From: Casuarius casuarius
Lineage: Eukaryota > Chordata > Aves > Casuariiformes > Casuariidae
NCBI GenBank assembly: GCA_003342895.1
Contig: PTFA01000024.1
Span: 3,299,052-3,363,051, forward strand
Length of the DNA: 64,000 bases
Direction of reading: 5' to 3'
Part shown: one piece after another, positions 38,746 to 53,061 of the stretch
Layout of the letters: every line of letters starts with the position of its first letter
Position numbering within the stretch: the first letter of the stretch is position 1
Made by a program: the position numbers and the translations under genes
The notes under the pieces: generated by a model
Told to the model about the DNA's origin: nothing
The model's input: the letters and a program-made list of their open reading frames with translations, nothing else
Database searches by the model: none

Positions 38746-41700
38746 GGAAAAGAAAATAAACTAGTATGATTTTCAGTATCTTTCCCTGATCACTGGCTCA
38801 CACAGCTTTCCCTTGAGAGACAGTTACTTTCATTGTCCTTTCAGTCATCAGACAAGCTCCTCCTACCTCTGCATCTAATGGGAAGTGGAAACTGTCCCCA
38901 TCTGCATCCCACTTCAATTGTACTTTTTTAAACCTGCACCAATTCTTTCCAAGACTGATAGTGCTTCCCTGGGAGTGCCACATAGTCTGCAAAACACACA
39001 ATAAGATGAGCTCATTGCTTTTTATAAAAAATCTCTGAGAAAGAAGGATGGCAGTTTATTGCTTATAATAAAGGTCATGACATTGCTTTCTTATATTCGC
39101 ACTGTATTTTTAGAACGCTCACTCAGCCCAGATCACAAAAATAACAAATCTCCATGTGAATTTTGAGGCTTCATCATGGAGGCAGTTTACATTGTTAAGC
39201 TATTCTAAGTCACACTAAGATTTCACAGTCTTAATCAACTGCTGATTGTAATTGTTAAGTATAGTTCATCTGTTCCAAAATCCACAGGCTGGTAATGAAA
39301 TTAGGATGATTCTTCGTATTGCATTAGCCACGACAAGCTCTAAGCAGAGAACTGATTGTCAGTGCACAAAGCACACAATAGAAAAAACATCCCCTGCCTG
39401 ACACCAACACCTCTCAAAAATTGTTCAGCACCCTGCAGGTCTAGGGACCTTGTGCGCGCTCTTGTGTGTTACCCCTACTGCATTATAACAACGATTGATG
39501 TCCTCATCTAAAGAACCCCTGAAGCCCAGAGCTCCCTTGCCACAGCTGATGCTGCTTTGCCTTCTTTTCTCCAAGCCCCTGTCTCAGTGGGCTCATGCCT
39601 GCTATCAGCCTGCACTTGTCCAGGTCTGCCACTTTCAAGTGGCAGAACAGGACTGTACCTGTGGTGATCACAGGTCTCCTTGTCACCTTCTATAGGACAA
39701 ATCACTGGCGACTGCTTTCTAATTTAGACCTAACTGTCTTGTGTTTAACCAGCTTTTGTCCAGTATTATGTTGTGGCTGACTGTTCGGAGGTGCGCAGCG
39801 TTAACCTCTTCCTTCTCAAACACCCAGCAGAAGAGAAGAGGATTATTCTGATCTGCACAGTCCCGGACCTGAAGAAAGTTGGAGCAAATTTCCGTACTAC
39901 TATACAATCTCATCTGTCACTCCAGAAGTAACCATGCACCAGGTGATAACTGGCAAAGAGCATCATGACCACAGGATCTAGTGAAGCAACATCCATGGGT
40001 AGTAATGAGGTAAAATGGGTGGTAGGAGAGGAAAACAGGAAAAAAACATCAATGGAGCACTAGAAACTGATACAGTAATCAGAAAACAAACATACAGAAT
40101 TAGGATTTGGCAAGGAACACACTTGTTTCTCTTACAAGTCATCATTTTTCTGTTCTTCATTATAGGACAATAATAAGTTATGACACCATAACAAGGCTTT
40201 AATCCTTTACTGTCTCAGTTCTAAATGATGACACTTGGCAGCACTTGCAGGGACCATTGTACTAGTAACAACAAGAAGCTCCTTAGCATTGCAGGTTCAA
40301 TTGTTTGTTTTATGGATCTTTTGCCTTTTTTCTTGCAAATGTGTTAAAGAAACTAAACTTCTATCACGTTGTCTTTCTACATGTAGAATTTCTATTTTGT
40401 AAACACAGACAAATATGTAATTAGAAGAAACAAAGAAATACATTCAAAGCCTCCAGCAAGATGGAACTACGACAACAGTACCACATTAATGGATCTCTTG
40501 TCAAATGCATTGGACTTTTTGGTTGGACAACACCTGTTCATTTTAACTTTTCATATCATTATTTTCAAAACAATTATTTCCGAGGTCTTCTGTTCAAAGA
40601 AGAGAACAATGTGCACATTTGAATTCCTCTGCTGAAATCCATGAAAGACAAAATGAAAACATGTCAGCTCACATCAGCTGAGTGCAAATAAGAGTGACTG
40701 ACACATTTATCTAAATTTCTTTCCCAGACTCATACAGGTTAATGATTACAGGATCAAATAAAAGAAACCACTTTATTTCAAACTGCATTATTTTCTAGAG
40801 TGCATTTAGTATTTCAAAGGGTTCTATTTCAAAGCATACCCAGTTAGTCTGGAATAAGAACAGAGGCTTAAAAAACATTCAACAAAAATGCAGTGTCACT
40901 GTTTGGACTGGAGAGTGGCCTTATCTAGATCTTTCGCAATAGTATGACTTATCAAAACTAGCAGAGAGGCTCTCACATCATGTGTGCTGTGCTCTGTAGT
41001 TTTGTACCACTGGCAGTGCAATCTAGCATTTTTGTAAGTAGAATCACCTAGCAGCAGAAGAAAACCTGTTATCAACATCTCAGGTGTCCCACATCTCTAA
41101 GCCAGGGTCCCAAAAACCGCAAGAGAGGTTCTAGGAAAACAACTTTTCTTCTACTGCCAAACATGGTTTAGAGGCAAAGCTTCTTGAACAGTGCGAGGGA
41201 TAGTAAGTCAAATTTAATTATAAATTGTGTAAGAGACATTATTTATTTTAGCAGGACAAAGAAAACTTTGAAATGCCCTTCTCTTCTTTTCCATAAAGCT
41301 CTTACTTTATATGCAAGAAATGAAGACAGTGACTATATGATGACAATCATCTAACACAGGTAACCTGCCTACTATAGAACCACATGCAGGAGTTCCCAGC
41401 TCAGGCCAATTGTCAGATTATCTCCTGTCTTAATTTGGCCATCCTCTGCAGGTTATAACAAGAGGATGAGAGAATATTCTCTCTCAAATTTAGTTTGTTC
41501 AGTTAGAGCATTGTTTTGCATTTGACCGCAACTTTTTTTGAAGGATATATCTAGGCAACGTGTGAAAACAAGCAACTGAGAACTGCACAGAAGTGGCAAC
41601 AAAATGACCTTTGCATTTTATAATGAAAAAAAAAAGGAGGGGTGGGAGAATAAAAACAGCTTTGTGAAAATTTGGGGGCTCTTTTAGTGGAGAATGAAAC

Positions 41701-42497
41701 TAACACAGAATCTCTGGATAAAATGAGAGAAGAGCTATAAAGCAATTGTAATGTGAACTGAATGGACATTTAGGGCCTACTTTGTTATACTTTGATCCTT
41801 CTGCTTCATTCATGTAGCAGAAAAAGGCCTTAGATAGATGTGAAATGGCTACTCAGGCAGCGGAAAATATAAAGCAGCTGAAAGAGACCACAGTGCATTG
41901 TTCATAGTGAGGCAACAGAGTTCCCTTTCCACCACGCTTCTGCAGGTGTAATTGAGCACTTCACAGATCATCACCAGCACAGTGCATGAATAATTACGTC
42001 CAAGACTGGACTGAATGTACATTATCTACAAAGGCAAACAGCACCAATGAATGCAAAAAAGGCATCTGCTGAGATCATTTTCAAATGCTGGAAAAGTCAG
42101 CGATTTGAACTTTTCTGATCCCAGAAGTCCTGCGTTACCAGGTTCCAGAAATATATCTAAGAAAAATAAATTATTCTGACTTTCGTAAGTTCTCCATTTT
42201 GGAGAGCTTTTGTGAATAAAAAAATATTAAAAGCTATATAACTCAATTAGAATAACTAGAATCACATACCTCCAACTGGAATGCTTTGTTCCTTGATATA
42301 AGTTTCAAGACTTGCAGCATCCATGTTCTGGGAAAAGTAACTACTATGGGAGCTTCACTTGTAACACTGAAGGCTCCCTGTCTGCGTCTACAATTTCCTT
42401 TCTAAAGGGCTATGTCAGAACAGAAGGCATGGAGCCAGGAAGCCCTGATACCTAACCCTGGATGTGACACAGACTCCCCTGGGTAAGCCATATAGGC

Positions 42498-42557
42498 TCA
42501 ATCCTGAGAGATACCAAGCACCTCCTGTGAAACAGAGATGCCCCACTGGCATTAATT
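42498..42557. repeat. ancient palindromic amniote repeat fragment
   Basis: CTCAATCCTGAGAGATACCA then AGCACCTCCTG and ACTGGCATTAATTT. This resembles the 'tcctgagaggtgctgagcacc' variant of the family, decayed. Confidence 0.45.
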
Positions 42558-43105
42558 TCTGCCGAAGTCTCTCTCCTGGAATACCATTTGTCTTTGCTGC
42601 ATTGTGGCGAGGGGAGAGAATCACGTAGAGGAGTGGGATGTTGCAATACTGTGCTTGTATTGCTGACATGTAGATGGCAAAACAACCGGTAGCACTGGGA
42701 TAAATGTTGTTGCTAGCTAGTCTTCTGTGCGTACAAAAGCCAGGCGGACAAAAGCTGGCTGTAAGGACTGTACTCTTTAATGAGATGGGTACACTTCCTG
42801 GAGGGACTAGGCACAAACTGACCCATCTTGGGCTCAAATACGCAAACACAGATTGTTACTGTTATGTGTGAAGAGCTCTTACAGTAAACTGAATGAACCC
42901 AAGATTGGCTTACAGCCCAGCATACATAAGTGTGTATCAACATACTGATGAATGTTGCTGGAGCACTGACTAGGAATTCCCATCTTCTCTCTTCAACCTC
43001 TTCCCCCCCCACCTCTCCGCCAATACCAAATACTCACTGTGCTCACATTTCTTAATGGGCTAGATAGTTGTATTATTTAAGGATAGTAGGCCAGCACTAA
43101 ACCTC

Positions 43106-43127
43106 TTTTTTTTTTTTTTTTTTTTTT
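43106..43127. repeat. T22 homopolymer
   Basis: 22 uninterrupted thymines. On the minus strand this is an A-run, so it may be an old retroposon tail, but no element could be identified next to it. Confidence 0.95.
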
Positions 43128-46100
43128 GTGGTTTATAATTCTGAAGCTGATAACTTCTTTTAAAAATATTTACAAAGTAAATTACAAGATTTCAGCAGAA
43201 CACATTTGAGACACAAGTAATGACAAAGATCCTCTGGGTTTACACTACCTTTTGCCAATGAATGGCCTTCCAGTTACTGATGACTAATAACCATATTGTT
43301 AAATAGGTTTGTTTATGTAAGAACAACTCTGGGAACAGAGTAGGGAGAGGTTTGTGTCTGCAGTTAAGCACAGGGTGTCAAAAGCTCTGAGGATGTTTTG
43401 TGCTACCAAACAATTGAACATAGGGATGACATTGCCCTCTCGTGGGTAATCGCCGAAACGGAAAATGGCAAGCTGTAGTCCTTGTGTTGTCTCAGTTTAT
43501 TAATCCCGCAAGTCTGATTCCCGCAGGTGCTCAAAGCCTCTCCAAAGTTTAAGCTCATGTGTTTAGGTCATACAGAGTTGAGAACTCATGGCGTGCTGCA
43601 GGACTAGGACTTAGTCTTGGTTAGAAAACTCACCTAAGACTACACCTGGGAGGCTGTGACCCAGAAGCATCCCTAAAAATGTTAGATATTTGAGCTGGAA
43701 TGGCAGGGACAAGAAGGAGAGAAAGAATCAGAAGACAGACTTTCAATGGGATAAGGAAAACATCACATTTAGCCTAAGAGCTAAGACATAGAGCTAAGCC
43801 ACTGGGAGTCGGATCTGATTAGGACTGATTTTGCTTTCAGACTGCCCCTTCTTTTCTGCTTGTTACCAGTTGTTTTACCTAAGTGGTTCAGATCACATCT
43901 CCTAAGAGAGGAGTTCATGCAGTATAAAGTAGAGGGATGCAGGAGAGATGAGATTTATTTGAAAACACATGAAAACTAGTTATGGACTGTATTGAGAGAT
44001 CTGTGATATGAACTGGGTGATAGGCCTGTCATGATGGTTGTGGAAATTAAAAAGTGGTCTGTCCTGAGGTTACACTTCATAAAGAGAGCTCAGTAAGAGT
44101 TTCTGAAGTCCACATTGCTGCAATAGCCAAAGCCTCATAACCTTGAATCTCAGACTATCTTTATGAAGGAAGCACACGGCTTGTAAGAGTGGGACATTGA
44201 CAATGGCATACATACATGGCTGCTGGGATATGACATATTAATACACATCATCTTATCAACTCCAGAAGAATATCCCTAGCTCCTGTCATCCACTGTGAAG
44301 AAAAGTTGCTAACAACAACCACAGCAAAACTTCACAACCCTACATTAAACTAGCAATGTTCTAGTTTAAAAACAACTTGCTTATGTCACATTCTCCCCAT
44401 ATATATTCTTAAATGCTGCTAGGAATTGCAGCCACCAAGTAAAATGTTAATCCATCAAAGTCCTTGTGCTGTCTCAGTTTCAATTTATTTGGAATGAAGG
44501 AAAAATACTGGAAGAGCAAGTTGAAAGAGAAGAAAAGAAAATGGAATTTTGTTTTATCTAAAGCCCCTTTTATAAGCAATATCTTGTTTAGAGAACAAAC
44601 ATTACTTTGAAGGTTCAGCTGACTGTTGGAAAGGTAAGATTGGAGATAAGTGGACTACTTCACAGACCAAGGCACACAAAAAGAAGCCACGTTCAGATAG
44701 CTTGTCCTTCAATGCAGTATAATAGAGAATGCAACCACTTTTTTAAAATAGCTACCTTTATTGCATTGGATATTGAGCGTGAAAAGCTCTTAAAGACAGA
44801 AAAATGGTAGCAGTACTGCAGCTCTATGTGAAGCCAGTGGTACTAAAGTTGTGAGCGAAAGGAACGGTTTTGAGTTAACTTCAATACGCTTGCCAGCGTC
44901 TAGCTAAGGGAATGATGCAACATTAAGGTAAGCAAAGCGGTACAGCATCAGTGTTCCCTGCTTGAGCTGCACATCCTCTGCGCTGTCACAGCGTGGTTAC
45001 TGTAGAAGACAGGAATCAAGCAGCATCCTGGCTGTAAAAGAAGTTCGCGAGCTCCCTAGTGGCGCTCAGCATCTCTTCTGCATTGCGGAAGTCCCCAGGG
45101 TGCATCCCAAACATTACATACGGCTAGAATGGCCTGCCATGGGAATTCAGAGAGAGTTATTTGGAGTTCAAATGCTTGTGCTAAGTTTATTGTACAGGGG
45201 ATAAAAGAAAAACTTTCCAGTATCAAAAAAGAGGTAGGATCTGGCCTCATGGCTGAAGTGGGTGTTACACAAAGTTTTGTATATGTGCCTCTGACCACAA
45301 ACCTTAGGTCTGACTTATTGTCCAAGTGGATAAAGGTGGAAGTGCCCCAGTTTAACACCATTGCTTCTGGATCTTCACAAAGCTCACAACCACCAGCCTT
45401 TCATGCTCTAATCCCTTCTTGTCCTGACACTGCCAGTGTATCCCAACTCAGAATTACATGATTGCAAGATGAAAATACAATCTCTCTCATTCCAGATCAC
45501 CCCACTCCTTTCAAATTTCTTCCTAAACTCTTTCTCCTGAGCTGCCAGCATTTTCCTGTCTCCTAATCCTGGCCTAAATTCTCTGTTCAGAAGCCAGATC
45601 CCTGCTGCTTCTTCCTGCTCGGCTGGCCCAGATACCGCTGCTCCCACTCCCACACAAAAACTCTGGCTCCTGCTTTTACAGAGATAAGAAACCTCATAAG
45701 CTGCAGTTCAGCACAGGATATAAGACATAAGCTGCTTTTACCAAAAATCTGTCTGGGCAAGACTCTGAAAGTAGAAAGAGAGAATGTGTCCTGAAAAAAC
45801 AGATGTAGTTGCCTTAGCAGAAGCATATTGAAGTAAATTGTTAAGGTAACCTATTGGTATTACCGTCTCTTTAAAATGGAATTAGAAGGTACCTGCAGTG
45901 ATTCTGCCTCCTTCATGTGTCCTACATTATCACTGGTGTCAGGAGAATACTGGAACTATGTCATTTTTCTTGGAGTAGATGTCTCTCTCTCGACTTCTCT
46001 TTCTTTTTTAAGGTATATATAACATATTTTGCTACCATGGTGTTTTTCATTCACACAGTGCTTAAGAGGAAAAAAACAGATGCAGGAAGGCACAAAAACT

Positions 46101-46319
46101 GTTTAGCTGTTATAGCTACAGGCTTTTTTGGTTATTTTGATAGTCATGCAAAAGGCAGTAGTTTCCACATATTTCAGCCCAAGAGAGCATGACTTTTCAC
46201 ACTCCCTTTCGATCAACTTTTCTAACTGAAAACATTATAAAGGCAATACAGCTTTGTAGACCAGCTATCCATTATTTACCGTAATTCTGCAGTGGGTCTA
46301 CAGCCAGTCACATCGCAAT

Positions 46320-46450
46320 CTTTGTTCTGATCCTGGCATTGCCACAAATTTCACAAGCAACCTTTCCAGACACTTTCATTATGTCTTATTTTCCTCATCG
46401 CTAAAATGAATACAGATCATATCAGCTGCTTCTCCCAGGACTGTTGGGAT
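46320..46450 (+). repeat. MIR-like SINE remnant
   Basis: GATCCTGGCATTGCCAC, then TTTTCCTCATCGCTAAAATG, then a CAGGACTGTTGGGAT block. These follow the MIR order of the 'gctctgccac', 'tttcctcatctgtaaaatg' and 'agggttgttgtgag' regions. This is the clearest MIR-type copy in the window. Confidence 0.65.
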
Positions 46451-49400
46451 GTCTGGTGCTGCTATGATGGAGAAATCTGGATGAACGTGACCAGACATGC
46501 ACAAAGTGTCATTATTGTACTTTATCACCAAATAGACCCCTTTAGGTCAGTTAGACTTTAGCAGACTTTAAGGAAAGCAGACAGGGAAATAAAAAATAGG
46601 CAAAGACTAAAGGGCAGAGAGTGATAATCATCTCTTGCTGAAATAGGGGGTTGAGAAAAAAATGTCTTGGTTTAACAACACAGCAAACAGGCAGGTCTAT
46701 CTACAAAAGCAGCAGCAAACCAAAACAAACTTGAACAGCCCTCATAAAATGCAGTAAAAACTGTTCTGCCTTTAGCTACTGCCTTGTCTTCCCTGGAGTT
46801 GGGTAATGAGGCATAATTTGGCACAATGTTTTAAAAAACAGAATGCTTCAGCCACTAAATAATATTTATTATTTCTTTTGTTTAGGACAGACTTTCAAGT
46901 CATCATTCTCCTGTCTAGTTTGCAACTTTGTAGCATGTAGTATTTCAAAAGAGAGACTTTTCTACTAGACTAAGTAAAAAAGCAGTGCTGCATTGTTTCT
47001 CCTAACAGAGTTATTTTCCTAGTGGATGAATCACACCATTTAACTGAAGGCTAAGAACAGAACCTTTAAAATCCCCCACAGAATCTGCTATTTCTCCTGT
47101 GCTTACTAGTTTCCACTCGTGAATCTGTCTGCTAGTTTCATAGTAAGAACGATGGTCTACTATTCATTTTGCAGTTGTTTGAGTCCTAAGAGGAAAAACA
47201 TTCTGCTTTTCATCATTGCTGCTTCCATTGATTTGCTTGTGCTGTTATTACAGCCTATATCAGCCCAATTAAAGATTGCTACTTAGTGGAAAATAATGCA
47301 AGAGTACCACTGATCCACGTTCACAGTATTCAAGGACAAGAATCATTATGTCTGAACATGATCATAAAAACGCTTAGACTTGTCCACTTTACATGGAGGA
47401 AAATAGTTATTTTGTAATGGAAGTTACTGTACATTTAATTTTCCTTAAAAATTACGGCTAACGATTATGTAAAGTCTGGGGACATTCTAGATTAGGAATC
47501 AAGAATAAACAGAGAAAATAGTGTCCCTAGAGATCAATGTCATGGTTGTACTGAGATCAGTGCCAGGGGAGAAAGACAAATTTCATTGCTGGCCTGAAGA
47601 TCATCCTTGAAGCTTTGAATCATTTAAATTCCATTTAAACCCTCTTTGAGAATTAAATTGAATTTAAGTGGGCAATTGACCCTGTTCTGGCATAGGAGAT
47701 AATTTCTCTTGAAGACTCTGGCTGGTTTTGTATGGATATCTGTGCATTACAGATAAGATTTACGAACCTGGTTTAGTTGTTCTCATTATCACGTTATATC
47801 TACATACTCCCACTTACCTAAGACGAAGCAGCGATGAGATAACTTCCTGAGCGCTATAAGCAGTTTCAGACATGCATGTAACTAACAGTGTATTATCTCA
47901 CTTTCTGAACTAGGAAGAAAAGAGGGAAGGGAGTAAAAAAGATTAACTGTTAAATGCATTTTAAATAGAAGCACTGTTTTATAGTTGCTTTTGTTTTACA
48001 CACAGCAACAGATATCCTGCTATGATAAACTAAAAGGCTGAGAAACCAAAGTATTCACACTGGGATCAGACAGTTACCTTCTAATGTACCAGGTCAGTGA
48101 AACTGCTTAATTATTTATCATCCAGAGACAGAAGTTAAAGATTGATGAGCAATTTTCTTGCAGCAATTTGACAACAGATTTAGGAGAATCAAAGAAATTT
48201 GGAGCTTCATGAAACCTTTCATGGAATAAAGTGTAACGTTTCTGGGAAAAAAAAATTTTTTTCCCCCATGAGCAATTGCCCAGAACGAAATGAGATTTGT
48301 GCTTCAAAGCTGTTAAAATCTAGTGACATAGCTTTATTGCCTTTTAAAATCTCAGAAGGCCATAATAAGGTGCAAGTTTTGTGAGTCCATATTCTCCTTC
48401 CTCCCACAATCACATTGTTCATGAAGACGCACTTACCCTCTGAGGCTCATTCTGGTCCAGGGGGTAGTCTGAGGTTAACGGCTTGGAAAATCTTTGATGT
48501 ATCTTTTCAGTAAAATAGATTCTTACGCAACAGTTTCATTTTTCAAGACGAGCTAGAAAATATAGAGCTTCTCGATGTGGTGTAAAGGAATAAAACCAGT
48601 AAGAGGGGTGTTTTGCTGTTCAAACCTAGTAAAAATGGAATCAGGAGTATACCAGTAAATCAGCATGAGTAAGACAATCCAGTTTATTGCCTCCATTTTT
48701 TTTCATTTATTTTTTGCTAAATTATATTTGTTACCTATTGTGTCATCTCGGGTAACAGATACTAACTAGAAATGCTTTCCTGTCTGGTCAATAAGCCTCC
48801 TAGTTTTCTCAGAGTTCTTAGTTATCCATGTTCAATCATGAGTTATTTCACATTTATTTTTAAGTTGCTATAATTACAGTTTTATTCTTAAAGAAATTTT
48901 CTGAAGTATTACAAAAAATAAATTGAAGAATTATCTTTGTGCAATAATGTACTGTTGGATAGCTTTGTGGGCTGTAAGATAAGCTATTTCTAGGGGAATC
49001 ATTTGATATCAAACAATACAACTCAGTTCCACGTGTTTAAAACAGATACACATATACAGACCGTAAACTTTCAAACTTCATTTTCCTTCTTAAATTTCAG
49101 ACTGACTCACTAGTGTAACTTTATAAAATCATTAAAAATGCATCCATTCTACTCATGACATGAATTGTAAAATACACATAATAAAACAAGCCTTTTAGAA
49201 TATTTTCTCTTACTAATGCAAAGGCCTTCCTAAAAATTTAGGAGCTAGTAGATTGAAATATAAATGGTAAATAACTGAATGATAAGTATGGATGATGAAG
49301 ACTGAAGAAACATATGGAAAAGTAAAGGTTATATTCTGAAAATCAGCATGTGACTGCTGCTCCAGTGCTAACCCTTGCGTTAAACTGAACTAACCTGATA

Positions 49401-50749
49401 TTTAGTGAAGTATGATGCATGGTGAGATTAAAATAGCCTGTCTCACGAGTACTCAAGAACTGTGAATCTCTTCCTTAGATAAAAAACTAAGGATTTAGAA
49501 ATGAATTCAGAGTATCATAAGGCAACCTAACAGATAAGATTTCAAAACATGGGCATAGAGTGGGGCTGCAGAGAGGGGGATGTGACAAATGCAGTTTGCA
49601 GTCTTTCCCCTCCTTCGCTTCACCCAGCTAAAGGCCAAGTCTTGTCTTTTTGGTACCCTCAGACAGGGATTCAGGTTCAGCTCTTGTGGCTGGATCTCAG
49701 CTTTGCTCTTCCACACAGAAAGCACATGGAACATGGAGGGAGCAGAACTGGCCCTTCCTTCCTCCTTGTGGTATAGTTTGAGCTATGCTTGGCCTTGGGA
49801 TCTACAGCAACAGATATCAGCCTGAAGGCAACCAGCAGCCAGCAAACACAGACTAATACACAATCCCCCTTTCACTTCTCCATCCCAGCCAGGAGCAGCA
49901 TCAGCTGGCTCCGTGTCTTTTTAGTCTGCTTAACTCTTAAACACCCACACCTTTACTATTCCAAGTGGAAGAGACCCTCACAGCCTCAGTAACTGCCCTG
50001 GTTCTATCCAACAGGACAATTAAACCATCCTTCTGAAAGCCACATAAATACTTCAGGAACCCCTGCATTAGTGGATTATGCACATGCAGAATGATAATGG
50101 GACATAGCAACAAATTATTTGTCACCAAGTACACCTTGTCAACAAGTACAGCTGGGAATATACTATCACATATCCATTGCACTTGACCGTCACAGCTTTC
50201 CTTTAAGCTCTAACAGAGCAAATACTTTTAACATAGCTTCTGGTGTCCTCAGAGCTCTCATATTGTGCTTTGGCATATGACAATTAGATAAGCAATGTTC
50301 TAGGATGGGATTGAAAATAAATAGCTCCAACTGATAGCGTTCTCTCAAAGAAGTGTGTCAACTCTTTTTTAAACAAATCTGGCAATGAGACTATAAACTG
50401 TCACACTGAATATGGAACCAGGGAGCAAAGCATATGCGTTTCAGTGCTGACAAGCAAGTCAAGAGTGGGGCACAAGGATACAATCAAGCTCCCAACTCAT
50501 TCACTTTGCTTACCCTTTCAGGCTTTGTTCTCTTCACCACAAAGGACTACCTGTGACAGTAACTTTGGAAGCTATAGGAAAAGTTACCTAGACATATATC
50601 ATGGAATTTTGCTTTGGTGTAACCAACAATGAAACAGGTGCATGCCTCTAGAGTGTGATTACTATACTGGGTCAAAATGAGCAGGCATCAGCATACTTGC
50701 GAGCTCCAGAAACACCTTTCAAACAATCTCAATCTTCAGAGACAGCACT

Positions 50750-50840
50750 CTTATTATATGCTACAAAGGGAGAAACTGGGAGTAGAAAGGTTGAGTTACT
50801 TGCAAAAATGAAAGAGACAGGGACCCTGCAGTATCATTTG
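50750..50840 (-). repeat. MIR or L2-like remnant
   Basis: The plus strand has AGGGAGAAACTGGGAGTAGA followed by AAGGTTGAGTTACTTGCAAA. This follows the reverse MIR core ('ggggaaactgaggcacagaa', 'aggttaagtgacttgccca'). Short and diverged. Confidence 0.45.
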
Positions 50841-53046
50841 AGGCTCAGAAAATTGTTTTTAATCTCAAAGTAAGAGGTAAACATAACCAGTAGATGGCTG
50901 CATGTATGAAACAAGACTAAAAATGTTCTTGTTTACACTTAAGCAGACTTGAGACTCTGTCAAGGAAAGCTTGGTTCTCAACCAGTCCTGTTAGACAGCT
51001 GAGTGAATTTCAAAAGCCAAACTAGAGCTACTACCAAAGAACAGAATCTCACTAAAAAGCCTCACTCTGAGACGAAGTTACACCTACTTGCTTAAAATCA
51101 TCTCCTTTAAAACAATTGGTTCTAAGTGTAGTAATACTAGTAAATTTTGTGTGCACTGAAATTGTGCACTCAAATCATATCCAGAAAAACACTCATCTCT
51201 GAAAAATGTTTTCGTCGATGTCCTGTGCATGCACTTTATTATTAGTATGTGAAGGGGAAGGGAGGGGAGGTTCAGCTACTGTCTATGCAAAACAGTTTAT
51301 CATTCCAAGGAGCTATTCCTTTACCAACTGCTTATAAATGTCAGTAGGCACAATTACATTATCAGCATAGTCCAAAACGTTTCTGGGGCAGTAGTTTTGT
51401 CTATTCAAAACCTGCCTGTGCAGTTTTGTTCATCTAATTGAATTGTCAGGGCTCACATCATTCCAGCGTTACAGGAGTCTGAGAACACTCCTGTGCTAAG
51501 TTATTTCAACCTGTATTTACTCAGAAGCATTCTGCTGTGCTTAGATTCACGGTTTTGGGGATAGAAAAACCATTTCCCTTAGTAACTTCTGCAGTTCATG
51601 TTGACAGCATTTCTTAACATCAGAGTCAAGAATTGCCTTGAACTTGATTTAGGAAGATTTAAACAAAATGGAGAAGGCAGAAGGTTTAAATCCAACTCTA
51701 TTACGGCTTTGCTCATCTATATGTTCATCTTCATGGAAACTGAGAATTTAGGGTTGCCCATTCATTAATATTGCCTATACACAGGACACGGAAGTGCTAG
51801 AGGTGACTTATCAGCACCTGGTCTTCTCAGATAACTCAGTCACACAAAAAGCAAAATCAGCTCTTGCACAGGTTGGAAATGTCATAGAAAGCAAAACGCT
51901 GTCATGTATGTATCAATTGTTCCTTTTGTCTAAAGAATACTTCTTTGCAGCCTACTCTTTCCTCTAATTGCACAGTTACTATTTCATTTTGGATTTACTG
52001 TCAATTGAGATGCAAAATGAAATATTAAACCTTTATTGAAAATGAATATTCAAGAAATCACTACAGCATCTGAAGAAACTTCCAAGGGGGCAGTGCTCAT
52101 TTTAGGTCTTTATTCTACAGCCAAAAACCTCATAACTACACACTTTTTTTAGCTTATGATTAAAAAAAATTGTTAATTTCTATTTTCTACTCCCAGAGGA
52201 AACCTAAGAGTTTTGATAAACATCACTATTTTCTGCCTAGATATATATATATCATGATCCCATCACACTCTGGTATTTGTAGATTTGTAGTTTTCTTCCC
52301 AGAGCTCCCCAAGGAGTCTTCTAGATAACAGACCCAAAGGCTAAAATGAGCTTGAAAATTCCTTTCACTGCAAGTCATCCAAAAATTGCAACAATGTGAT
52401 AAACAAATAACTTTTTTACATTTACACATATGCATATATTTTAATATGTTTCTGGGACACTATCTCTTTACATGATGCTATTAACTGTGTGTGGTGTTAC
52501 TAATGCATTCTGTATCTTATTGAACAACACAGAAGGTATACGTAACTGAGCTGTTCTATACTGTTTAATGTATATTATACAACTGTGCTCAGTAATAGGA
52601 ACAGCCACGATTTACATTTTACACAGGTGACAAGGTGTGAATTGGAAATGGGACATTGCGTTAAGTACCCAATGTATCTGACTTCACGCAGGTCAAAGAC
52701 CTTTACTTTTGATTCAAAAACCTAGTTCTAGGGTAATAAAAGAGGTGCTGAGTCAGGACAAAGGTATCCAGCATTTCACAAGTCATATGGAAGGAAAGGT
52801 GACTATCAACCACAGGAATCACCTCTATTAGGCTAAAAATGGCATAGAGCATGCACAAATAAAGCAGCAGACATATTGCAGCTTGGTATATATATCCCAA
52901 GTAAAGTATCATCTCTCAGAATCAAAAAAACCCTCATTATTACTCAAAATATGTGAACCTCATCTTGGACATAAATTCTGAAAGGAAATGGTAACTTTTA
53001 GTCAAATTTATATGGTAAGATTAGTGCACCCTTTGTAACATAAAAC

Positions 53047-53061
53047 TTTTTTTTTTTTTTT
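53047..53061. repeat. T15 homopolymer
   Basis: 15 uninterrupted thymines in AT-rich sequence. No linked element recognised. Confidence 0.9.

Noticed and set aside
42415..42849. The longest uninterrupted frame (144 codons, minus strand)
   Set aside because: No recognisable motif, cysteine- and proline-scattered composition, and it overlaps a decayed palindromic repeat at 42498-42557. A frame of this length is expected by chance in 64 kb.
45129..45461. 110-codon plus-strand frame
   Set aside because: Overlapped by long frames on the opposite strand, with no family resemblance; consistent with a chance stop-poor patch.
51253..51272. Possible second G-quadruplex
   Set aside because: Only three runs of three or more guanines are present, so the standard motif is not met.
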